Positions 24,419 through 31,712 of a stretch of DNA of 64,000 bases are shown piece by piece. Numbering within the stretch: the stretch's first letter is position 1; each line of letters starts with the position of its first letter. The DNA comes from an uncultured Prevotellaceae bacterium. Lineage in GTDB: Bacteria; Bacteroidota; Bacteroidia; Bacteroidales; Bacteroidaceae. The stretch is from assembly GCA_902770195.1 (NCBI GenBank), contig CACXSA010000003.1, forward strand, positions 1 to 64,000, in the 5' to 3' direction. Position numbers and translations under genes: made by a program. Below the pieces are notes generated by a model, which saw only the letters and a program-made list of their open reading frames with translations, searched no databases and was not told the DNA's origin.

Positions 24419-26410
24419 ATGGAAATATATAGTTATTCATTTCTGATTCTTCTGCTGCCTGCGCTTTCCTTCGTGATTCTTGCGTTGGCTGGCATGAAGA
24501 TGTCGCATAAGACAGCTGGTCTTATTGGAACAACCTCTTTGGGACTGGTTACCGTGCTCTCTTACCTAACGGCTTTTGCCTATTTTGGTGCAGACCGTTT
24601 GGCTGACGGCACATACGCCACCATTGTTCCCTATAACTTCACGTGGCTGCCCTTGGGCAATCTGCATTTCGACATGGGTATCCTGCTGGATCCTATCTCG
24701 GTGATGATGCTGATAGTCATCTCGACAGTTTCGCTGATGGTACATATCTACTCCTTCGGCTACATGCACGGTGAGAAGGGCTTCCAGCGTTACTACGCAT
24801 TCCTGAGCCTGTTCACCATGTCGATGCTCGGACTGGTTGTTGCCACCAATATCTTCCAGATGTACACGTTCTGGGAACTGGTGGGTGTATCATCATACCT
24901 GCTGATTGGATTCTACTATCCGTTGAAGCCCGCCATTGCCGCCTCTAAGAAGGCGTTCATCGTGACGCGCTTTGCTGATATGTTCTTCCTTATTGGTATT
25001 CTGTTGTTTGGCTACTACACTGATTCGTTCAGTTTCTCGTTTGCTGGCGACATCGTGATGGGCGAGGGTACTACTCCGTTCATTGCCGGCAATGCTGCCA
25101 AGGCAATGGCTGCCGGTGCATTCATCCTGCCTACTGCGTTGGTGCTGATGTTCATCGGTGGTGCCGGTAAGAGTGCCATGTTCCCGTTGCACATCTGGCT
25201 GCCCGATGCCATGGAGGGTCCTACACCTGTTTCTGCACTCATCCACGCTGCTACGATGGTGGTAGCCGGTGTGTTCCAGATTGCCCGTATGTTCCCCCTC
25301 TGGGTTGAGTACGCCCAGCCTCAGATGAGCATTGTGGTCTGGGTGGGTGTCTTCACCGCTTTCTATGCCGCAGCCGTGGCTTGTGCCCAGAGCGACATCA
25401 AGCGTGTGCTGGCCTTCTCTACCATCTCACAGATTGCCTTCATGATGGTGGCACTGGGCGTTTCGCTGCCAGGTCATCACGGTGTTCTCGACAATCATGC
25501 ACAGCTCGGTTTCATGGCTGGTATGTTCCACTTGTTCACCCACGCTATGTTCAAGGCTTGTCTGTTCCTCGGTGCCGGTTGCATCATCCATGCCGTCCAC
25601 TCTAACGAGATGGCTATGATGGGTGGCTTGCGCAAGTATATGCCGATTACGAACATCACCTTCCTCATTTCGTGCTTCGCCATCGCAGGTATTCCCTTCT
25701 TCTCGGGCTTCAGCTCGAAGGATGAGATTATCACTGCCTGCTTTGCCTACAGTCCTGTGGTAGGATGGATCATGACGGGTATTGCCGCTATGACCGCCTT
25801 CTACATGTTCCGCCTGTACTATGGCATCTTCTGGGGAACAGAGAACGTTGAGGCCCACGAGCACCATACTCCTCATGAGGCTCCTGCTACGATGACCATT
25901 CCGCTCATTGTGCTCTGCGTCATTACGATGGGTGTAGGTATCTATACCACTATTGCAGGTTTTGCAGGGTGGGGTGGTTCCTTTGGTTCGTATGTATCTG
26001 CTGCGGGTACCGACTACACCATCCACTTCGACACGCAGATTGCTGCTACCTCTACCATTATTGCCATTCTGAGCATCTGTCTGGCTACCTATATATATAA
26101 AGGTGAGAGCCAGCCCATTGCCGACCGCCTGTACAAGACGTTCCCCAAGTTGCACCGTGCAGCCTACAAGCGTTTCTATCAGGATGAGATCTGGCAGTAT
26201 GTCACGCACCGCATCATCTTCCGCTGCATCTCCACACCTATTGCCTGGTTCGACCGTCACGTCGTTGACGGCACGTTCAACTTCATGGCATGGGGTGCCA
26301 ACGAGGCCGGCGAGAGCTTGCGTCCCTGGCAGAGTGGCGATGTCCGTCAGTATGCCGTCTGGTTCCTGACAGGTACGGTGGCATTAACGTTAATTCTGCT
26401 TGCAATATAA
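24419..26410 (+). CDS. nuoL: NADH-quinone oxidoreductase subunit L
   Basis: This antiporter-like subunit of 663 residues has the expected motifs FWELVGVSSYLLIGFYY, LHIWLPDAMEGPTPVSALIH and KRVLAFSTISQIAFM, and a long C-terminal lateral helix region. It drives ion pumping at the tip of the membrane arm. A His-rich loop (EAHEHHTPHE) lies about residue 480. Confidence 0.95.
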   Translation: MEIYSYSFLILLLPALSFVILALAGMKMSHKTAGLIGTTSLGLVTVLSYLTAFAYFGADRLADGTYATIVPYNFTWLPLGNLHFDMGILLDPISVMMLIVISTVSLMVHIYSFGYMHGEKGFQRYYAFLSLFTMSMLGLVVATNIFQMYTFWELVGVSSYLLIGFYYPLKPAIAASKKAFIVTRFADMFFLIGILLFGYYTDSFSFSFAGDIVMGEGTTPFIAGNAAKAMAAGAFILPTALVLMFIGGAGKSAMFPLHIWLPDAMEGPTPVSALIHAATMVVAGVFQIARMFPLWVEYAQPQMSIVVWVGVFTAFYAAAVACAQSDIKRVLAFSTISQIAFMMVALGVSLPGHHGVLDNHAQLGFMAGMFHLFTHAMFKACLFLGAGCIIHAVHSNEMAMMGGLRKYMPITNITFLISCFAIAGIPFFSGFSSKDEIITACFAYSPVVGWIMTGIAAMTAFYMFRLYYGIFWGTENVEAHEHHTPHEAPATMTIPLIVLCVITMGVGIYTTIAGFAGWGGSFGSYVSAAGTDYTIHFDTQIAATSTIIAILSICLATYIYKGESQPIADRLYKTFPKLHRAAYKRFYQDEIWQYVTHRIIFRCISTPIAWFDRHVVDGTFNFMAWGANEAGESLRPWQSGDVRQYAVWFLTGTVALTLILLAI

Positions 26411-26425
26411 ATCGAAAGTACAATT

Positions 26426-27907
26426 ATGAGTATATTAACATTATTCGTAGTAATCCCCGCCCTGATGCTCGTTGGCCTTTGGCTGGCCAAGAGCCTCAAT
26501 CAGGTGCGTGGTGTGATGGTGGCTGGTGCCTCGTGCTTGCTGGCCCTGTCCGTATGGCTGACCATTTATTTCGTTCAGCAGCGTGCAGCAGGTAATACCG
26601 ACGTGATGCTGTTGACGGCTTCTACGCCTTGGTTCAAGCCTCTAAATATCGCCTATTCTGTTGGTGTCGATGGTATTTCTGTGGTGATGCTGCTCCTGTC
26701 GAGCATCATCGTCTTCACGGGTACCTTTGCCTCTTGGCAGCTGAAACCCATGACCAAGGAATATTTCCTCTGGTTCACCCTGCTTTCTACGGGTGTCTAT
26801 GGCTTCTTCATCTGCACCGATATGTTCACCATGTTCATGTTCTACGAGGTAGCGCTGATTCCCATGTACCTGCTGATTGGAGTATGGGGTTCCGGCAACA
26901 AGGAGTATGCTGCCATGAAGCTGACGCTGATGCTGATGGGAGGTTCCGCCCTGCTCATCATCGGTCTGCTGGGCATCTACTACTTCAGCGGAGCCACCAC
27001 GATGAACGTCAACGAGATTGCAGCCATGCACAATATTCCCGTTGACATCCAGAAGATGTTCTTCCCCTTCATCTTCATCGGCTTCGGTGTGCTGGGCGCT
27101 TTGTTCCCCTTCCACACATGGTCACCCGACGGTCATGCTTCAGCCCCCACGGCTGTCTCTATGCTCCATGCCGGTGTGCTGATGAAGCTGGGAGGCTACG
27201 GCTGCTTCCGCGTGGCTATGTATCTGTTGCCCGATGCAGCCAATGAGCTGGCGTGGATATTCCTTATCCTCACCACCATCTCGGTAGTCTATGGCGCCTT
27301 CTCGGCCTGTGTGCAGACCGACCTGAAGTACATCAATGCCTACTCGTCCGTGTCACACTGCGGTCTGGTGCTCTTCGCCCTGCTGATGATGACCAAGACC
27401 TCTTGCACCGGTGCTATCCTGCAGATGTTGTCACACGGCTTGATGACCGCCCTCTTCTTCGCCCTCATCGGTATGATTTATGGTCGTACCCACACCCGTG
27501 ACATCCGCTACCTGGACGGTCTGATGAAGATCATGCCGTTCCTCGCCGTGGGTTACGTCGTAGCTGGTTTGGCCAACCTCGGCCTGCCGGGCTTCTCGGG
27601 CTTCATTGCTGAGATGACCATCTTCGTGGGTTCGTTTGAGAATGGCGATACGTTCCACCGTGTGGCCACCATCATTGCCTGTACGTCGATTGTTGTGACG
27701 GCAGTCTATATCCTTCGTGTTGTCGGCAAGATTCTTTATGGCGAGGTGAAGAATCCTCATTATCTGGAATTGACCGATGCGACATGGGACGAGCGCGTTG
27801 CCGTCATCTGTCTGATTGCCTGTGTGGCAGGTCTCGGCCTGTTCCCACTTTGGGCAAGCAATGTCATCAGCGATGCTGTCGGACCAATTTTAGCGAACAT
27901 AATATAA
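26426..27907 (+). CDS. nuoM: NADH-quinone oxidoreductase subunit M
   Basis: The 493-residue antiporter-like subunit includes FMFYEVALIPMYLLIGVWG with its key Glu, FPFHTWSPDGHASAPTAVSM with the broken-helix region, and LKYINAYSSVSHCGLVLF. It starts 15 bases after nuoL. Its stop lies at the edge of a heptamer-armed repeat that separates it from nuoN. Confidence 0.95.
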   Translation: MSILTLFVVIPALMLVGLWLAKSLNQVRGVMVAGASCLLALSVWLTIYFVQQRAAGNTDVMLLTASTPWFKPLNIAYSVGVDGISVVMLLLSSIIVFTGTFASWQLKPMTKEYFLWFTLLSTGVYGFFICTDMFTMFMFYEVALIPMYLLIGVWGSGNKEYAAMKLTLMLMGGSALLIIGLLGIYYFSGATTMNVNEIAAMHNIPVDIQKMFFPFIFIGFGVLGALFPFHTWSPDGHASAPTAVSMLHAGVLMKLGGYGCFRVAMYLLPDAANELAWIFLILTTISVVYGAFSACVQTDLKYINAYSSVSHCGLVLFALLMMTKTSCTGAILQMLSHGLMTALFFALIGMIYGRTHTRDIRYLDGLMKIMPFLAVGYVVAGLANLGLPGFSGFIAEMTIFVGSFENGDTFHRVATIIACTSIVVTAVYILRVVGKILYGEVKNPHYLELTDATWDERVAVICLIACVAGLGLFPLWASNVISDAVGPILANII

Positions 27908-28037
27908 TTAGTAATTAGTAATGAGTAATTAGTAATTATGATTAGATTAAGCGTTTCAAGCCATCGTGACAACACCCAGCAGTTTTCAGCTGCAGGTGTA
28001 ATCATAATTACTCATTACTAATTGCTCATTACTCATT
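27906..28037 (+). repeat. Heptamer-armed inverted repeat element, copy 2 (54-bp core)
   Basis: The left arm (27906-27944) and right arm (27999-28037) are 39 bases each and complementary at 34 positions. They are built of GTAATTA/GTAATGA heptamers with inner ends TTATGATTA and TAATCATAA. The 54-base core is unrelated to that of copy 1. A 27-codon frame (27938-28021) starts at the ATG of the left inner end and runs through the core into the right arm. Confidence 0.85.
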
Positions 28038-28050
28038 AAATAGAATAGAT

Positions 28051-29532
28051 ATGAATTACGGACAATTTTTACGTATGATGCCTGAGTTTTATCTCGTGCT
28101 CATATTGTTAGTTGTATTTGCAATAGACTTCATCATGCATCGTAGCGAGAAGAAGCACGACGTGCTGTCTGGCGTGACCGTTGCCCTGATGCTGGTGCTG
28201 CCTTTCCAGATAGCCTTGCTGTCTGAGCCGTCGTCAGCATTCGGTGGCATGTATGTCGCCACGCAGGCAGCCAATGTCATGAAGATTATCCTGAGCATCG
28301 GTACGGTTATTGTGCTGATTATGGCCGAGCCTTGGCTGAAGAATGAGGGCAGCAAGCACGTGGGCGAGTTCTACCTGCTGGTCATCTCCACGCTGCTGGG
28401 TATGTTCATCATGATGTCAAGCGGCAACTTCCTGCTGTTCTTCCTCGGACTGGAGACCGCGTCAGTACCTATGGCCTGTCTCGTGGCTATGGATAAGTGG
28501 AAGAAGAACAGTGCCGAGGGTGCTGCCAAGTACATCCTGACCGCCACGTTCTCGAGCGGCGTCATGCTTTACGGCCTCTCGTTTGTATATGGTTCAACGG
28601 GTACACTTTATTTCGATGATATCGCCAATCGCATTGCATATATGGCTCAGTACAAGAGCCAGTTGCCGATGCTGCTGATGGGACTCGTGTTCTTCTTCAG
28701 CGGACTGGGCTTCAAGCTGTCACTCGTACCTTTCCATTTCTGGACGGCCGACACCTATGAGGGTGCTCCGACGCCCGTCACCGGTTACCTGAGCGTAGTC
28801 TCCAAGGGTGCGGCAGCCTTTGCGCTGATGTTCATCCTCATGCACGCCTTTGCACCGCTGATTGAATACTGGGAGTACCTGCTCTACATCGTCATCGTGC
28901 TCAGCATCACCATTGCCAACCTCTTCGCCATCCGCCAGTCGGAGTTGAAGCGCTTCATGGCCTTCAGCTCTATCTCGCAGGCAGGCTACATCATGCTGGC
29001 AGTGATAGGCGGCTCGCAGATGGGCATGGCTTCGCTGATGTATTACGTCCTGGTATATGTAGTGGCCAACATGGCCGTGTTCACCGTTATCTCTGCGGTT
29101 GAGAATAATGGTCAATGTTCAATGGTCAATGGTCAATCCCTCACCTCTATGAGGGCTTACGACGGACTCTATCAGACCAACCCGAAGCTGGCATTCCTCA
29201 TGACCTTGGCGCTGTTCTCACTGGCCGGCATCCCGCCGTTCGCCGGTATGTTCTCGAAGTTCTTCGTGTTCATGGCAGCCGCCCAGCAGGGTTCGTTCTG
29301 GGCATATTTCGTGGTGTTCATCGCATTGATCAACACGGTAGTCAGCCTTTACTACTACCTGCTCATCGTGAAAGCCATGTACATCAAGCAGACCGACACA
29401 CCGCTGCCCACCTTCCGCACCGAGCTCTTCACCCGTGTGGCGCTGGCGCTCTGCACGGCGGGCATCGTGCTTTTCGGCATCTGCTCATGTCTCTACGACT
29501 ACCTGTTCTCCGTATCGAAATCGGTGATGTAA
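28051..29532 (+). CDS. nuoN: NADH-quinone oxidoreductase subunit N
   Basis: This last antiporter-like subunit (493 residues) has VPFHFWTADTYEGAPTPVTG and LKRFMAFSSISQAGYIMLAV. An unusual loop, NNGQCSMVNGQSLTSM, is encoded by AATGGTC heptamers at 29107-29137 and sits between two membrane helices. It ends the operon before a strong terminator. The 143-base gap from nuoM holds a repeat element, so nuoN expression may depend on read-through of that hairpin. Confidence 0.94.
   Translation: MNYGQFLRMMPEFYLVLILLVVFAIDFIMHRSEKKHDVLSGVTVALMLVLPFQIALLSEPSSAFGGMYVATQAANVMKIILSIGTVIVLIMAEPWLKNEGSKHVGEFYLLVISTLLGMFIMMSSGNFLLFFLGLETASVPMACLVAMDKWKKNSAEGAAKYILTATFSSGVMLYGLSFVYGSTGTLYFDDIANRIAYMAQYKSQLPMLLMGLVFFFSGLGFKLSLVPFHFWTADTYEGAPTPVTGYLSVVSKGAAAFALMFILMHAFAPLIEYWEYLLYIVIVLSITIANLFAIRQSELKRFMAFSSISQAGYIMLAVIGGSQMGMASLMYYVLVYVVANMAVFTVISAVENNGQCSMVNGQSLTSMRAYDGLYQTNPKLAFLMTLALFSLAGIPPFAGMFSKFFVFMAAAQQGSFWAYFVVFIALINTVVSLYYYLLIVKAMYIKQTDTPLPTFRTELFTRVALALCTAGIVLFGICSCLYDYLFSVSKSVM
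29107..29137 (+). repeat. In-frame heptamer repeat inside nuoN
   Basis: Four units of AATGGTC/AATGTTC encode part of an inter-helix loop in NuoN without breaking the frame. Confidence 0.75.
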
Positions 29533-29554
29533 TCAGAAATATTCATCAAAAACA

Positions 29555-29589
29555 AAGAGGGCGCATCTTGTATAGGGATGCGCCCTCTT
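29555..29589 (+). terminator. Terminator of the nuo operon
   Basis: GAGGGCGCATC (29557-29567) pairs with GATGCGCCCTC (29577-29587), extended by A-T pairs on the outside. It lies 23 bases after the nuoN stop. Confidence 0.9.
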
Positions 29590-29860
29590 CTATTTCCTCG
29601 TTCCTATCCGCCCCGGTGTCCTCGTTCCTATCCGCCTCCGTGTACATGGCGTAAGCCGTGTACCCCCACGTCCGTCGTGTGGCTGACGGCGCACACCGTC
29701 TATGGTGATGCACAAGGCTCGCTGGAAAAGGTCGGGATATTCGCGCCGCATCATGTAGCGATACGGGTTGCCTGCCGGCCACAGCAATAGTCACCTCGTA
29801 GGTTCCCCGTACTGCATAGTCATGTCCGAACATGCGTCGTGTTTGACATCCCTTGTTCAT
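29590..29860 (-). pseudogene. Decayed REP-associated (IS200/Y1-like) transposase remnant
   Basis: From ATG 29860 the frame reads MFGHDYAVRGTYEVTIAV and GRQP, which resembles the N terminus of REP-associated tyrosine transposases (typically a GxYxVTI strand). The following sequence is no longer consistent; another minus frame (GNPYRYMMRREYPDLFQRAL) appears to continue it after a shift, and no catalytic HUH or Tyr motif remains. An intact promoter precedes it. The family call rests on about 20 residues and could be wrong. Confidence 0.35.
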
Positions 29861-29879
29861 ATATCCATTTGTTTTGTTG

Positions 29880-29911
29880 CAAAGATACCAACTTATTCTC
29901 TTATCTCCAAA
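29880..29911 (-). promoter_or_regulatory. Complete Bacteroidetes promoter facing the transposase-like remnant
   Basis: On the minus strand TTTG (29908-29911) and TATCTTTG (29880-29887) are separated by exactly 20 bases. It would start transcription just before the remnant's ATG at 29860. Confidence 0.7.
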
Positions 29912-30075
29912 TGATAGTTACAAAAACTAGGCGCACTTGCACGGAGTGGTGCAGGCATTGGCTCTGGTGGTTATGTACACAGAAGGGGTTCCTTTTGTGT
30001 ACACGATGATTAAAGGTTTTGTGTAAAAAAATTATAAAATCGGCAGGTGTTTGGACGTGTTTGTGGAATTTTTTG

Positions 30076-30083
30076 TAATTTTG
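30076..30083 (+). promoter_or_regulatory. -7 box for the 41-bp repeat region and DUF6261-like gene
   Basis: TAATTTTG is preceded by TTTG at 30050-30053 with a 22-base gap, slightly longer than usual. The predicted transcript would carry the whole 41-bp repeat array as leader. Confidence 0.55.
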
Positions 30084-30120
30084 CGTTCAAACCAATATTA
30101 ATAACAAGAAAGAAGAAGCG

Positions 30121-30267
30121 ATGAAGAACATGTCAAACGCCAAAAACAGCGAGCGGCCTCCGCCGGAAGGGTGCGGGGCGGGATTTCCAACGGGAAAATG
30201 CCTCCCCGAGTTTGGGCAAACGCCGAATCAACGATTTGAAGAATGCCCGGCCTTGGGCAAACGCTGA
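30121..30267 (+). CDS. Possible 48-residue leader peptide
   Basis: An ATG at 30121 follows AAGAAAGAAGAAGC, a plausible purine-rich ribosome site, and reads MKNMSNAKNSERPPPEGCG through the first unit of the repeat array to a TGA at 30265. There is no recognisable domain. It may be only a chance frame; its interest lies in its position between a promoter and the repeat-containing leader. Confidence 0.25.
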   Translation: MKNMSNAKNSERPPPEGCGAGFPTGKCLPEFGQTPNQRFEECPALGKR

Positions 30268-30470
30268 ATCAATGATTTGAAGAATGCCCAGCCTTGGGCA
30301 AATGCAGAATCAACGATTTGAATAATGCCCAGCCTTGGGCAAACGCCGAATCAACGATTTGAAGAATGCCCAGCCTTGGGCAAGCGCTGAATCAACGATT
30401 TGAAGAATGCCCAGCCTTGGGCAAATGCAGAATCAATGATTGGAAAAATGCCCAGCCTTGGGCAAAATAT
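30198..30470 (+). repeat. 41-bp tandem repeat, seven copies, each with a small hairpin
   Basis: TTGGGC recurs at 30212, 30253, 30294, 30335, 30376, 30417 and 30458, exactly 41 bases apart. Most units contain TGCCCA-GCCT-TGGGCA, a 6-base stem with 4-base loop, then an A-rich linker with GAATCAACGATTTGAA. The first unit is degenerate and the last truncated. The units have no spacers, so this is not CRISPR. The array ends 33 bases before the next gene and probably lies in its mRNA leader. Confidence 0.9.
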
Positions 30471-30502
30471 AAAACCTATTATAAACTTAAACTACTAAAA
30501 AA

Positions 30503-31219
30503 ATGGCACAGTTTTTAAGACCTAGCAAAAGAAGTCTCACAAATGCACAGCATTATGAGTTCATGGATGTGTTTATCACCGTATTGACGGAAGCCGGCTT
30601 TACGGCGGCAAAGATTATGGCGCTGCTGAGCCAGTTGCGCACCGCCTTCGCGGAGGAGGACCGTTACTACATGATAGCCCGCGCCAGCGAAATCATTGCC
30701 CTTCGCGATGCGGCGGACAAACTGCGCGACAACTTCTACGGGCGCGTGCATGCCGTCATCAAGGCATGGGCGGGCAGCGGCATAGCAGCGATGGAGCCTT
30801 CTGCTAACATGCTGAAGAAGGTGTTCGACCTGTACAAGGTGAACACCTCGGCACAGGTGGACGAGGAAAGCGGACAGCTGGACAACCTCATCACCGACCT
30901 GTCGGCCAGTGATATGCAGTCGGCCCTGCAGACGCTGGGCGTGATGCCTCTCTATCAGACGATGGTCGAGGCACATCAGGAGGCGAAGTCCTACCGTCTG
31001 GAACAGGGCACGGAGGAGAGCGAGAAGGTGACGGGCGCTCTGCGTAAGGCTCGCAAGGATACCGACGGGCTGTACGACGAGCTGACCTACCTCATCGAGG
31101 CCTTCACCAAGACTGCTGACGACCCCGCACCTTACGAGGCATTCATCAAGAAGTGGAACGGTACGCTGAAGATTTATCAGGACATGCTGGACCGCAAGAG
31201 CAACACCGACGACGCCTGA
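30503..31219 (+). CDS. DUF6261-like protein of unknown function
   Basis: The 238 residues are mostly helical (for example LRTAFAEEDRYYMIARASEI and ETLGV-like helices near the middle) with no signal peptide or membrane segment. Length, the opening SLTNAQHYEFMDVFITVL and the acidic C-terminal context resemble the DUF6261 family common in Bacteroides and Prevotella; this is recalled similarity only. After the stop at 31217-31219 a +1 frame continues with a Gly/Asp/Pro-rich tail to 31373, suggesting the gene is truncated by a frameshift. Its leader carries the 41-bp repeat array. Confidence 0.55.
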   Translation: MAQFLRPSKRSLTNAQHYEFMDVFITVLTEAGFTAAKIMALLSQLRTAFAEEDRYYMIARASEIIALRDAADKLRDNFYGRVHAVIKAWAGSGIAAMEPSANMLKKVFDLYKVNTSAQVDEESGQLDNLITDLSASDMQSALQTLGVMPLYQTMVEAHQEAKSYRLEQGTEESEKVTGALRKARKDTDGLYDELTYLIEAFTKTADDPAPYEAFIKKWNGTLKIYQDMLDRKSNTDDA

Positions 31220-31373
31220 TACGCCAAGTGGCGGCGGCACGGACAACCCCGGAACCGACACGCCGGGAACGGACACGCCTCCAAGTGGCGGTGGTGATAA
31301 CTCCGGCGATAACGGCGGGGGAGACGACTCCGGTGGCGGAAGCGGCGGCACTGAAGGGGGTGACGAATTCTAA
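31170..31373 (+). pseudogene. Out-of-frame Gly/Asp/Thr/Pro-rich tail of the DUF6261-like gene
   Basis: In the +1 frame, open from 31170 to the TAA at 31371-31373, the sequence reads PTTPDTPSGGGTDNPGTDTP and then a Gly/Asp/Ser-rich stretch ending GGDEF. It has no start codon of its own. A single-base insertion, or programmed +1 slippage, near 31195-31217 would join it to the upstream protein. Confidence 0.5.
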
Positions 31374-31396
31374 GTCGCGGATGGTAATATAAACGG

Positions 31397-31421
31397 AACG
31401 GGGAGCACGGCGCTCCCTGTT
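31397..31421 (+). terminator. Terminator after the DUF6261-like gene
   Basis: AACGGGGAGC (31397-31406) pairs with GCTCCCTGTT (31412-31421) with one mismatch, followed by a run of T. Confidence 0.85.
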
Positions 31422-31431
31422 TTTTTTATTA

Positions 31432-31640
31432 GGCACGGATTTTTTTTATTTAGGCACGGATGGACACGGATGGACACGGACTTTTAAAATCATCCGCGCC
31501 AAAAATATTATTCCGTGTCCATCCGTGTCCATCCGTGCCAAAAATAACATCAGCGCAAAAAAATATTATTCCGTGGCCATCCGTGCCTAAAAATTCGAGT
31601 CCCCGTGTACATCCGTGCCTAAAATTCGAGTACACAGCTG
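31432..31640. repeat. CACGGATGGA repeat region with a perfect 28-bp inverted repeat
   Basis: The left arm 31453-31480 and right arm 31512-31539 are exactly complementary over 28 bases and consist of the unit TGGACACGGA; the loop is 31 bases. Further degraded copies (CCATCCGTGCCTAAAA) continue to 31640. No reading frame with family character is seen. Confidence 0.85.
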
Positions 31641-31712
31641 GACAGGCACTCGGTGACGTGCCCTACGGCAAGATAAACCGCAGGGACTCGTAAATCTGGA
31701 TGCTCCTTTTTT

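Noticed and set aside
19209..29532. Deletion of nuoE/F/G
   Set aside because: The 11-subunit arrangement is known for Bacteroidetes, and gene order is otherwise intact, so a recent loss is not implied.
29555..29860. Intact minus-strand gene of 104 codons
   Set aside because: It runs through the nuo terminator at its end and only the first 20 residues look protein-like, so it is treated as a remnant.
30198..30470. CRISPR array
   Set aside because: The units abut with no variable spacers and no cas gene is present; the variation is point-mutational.
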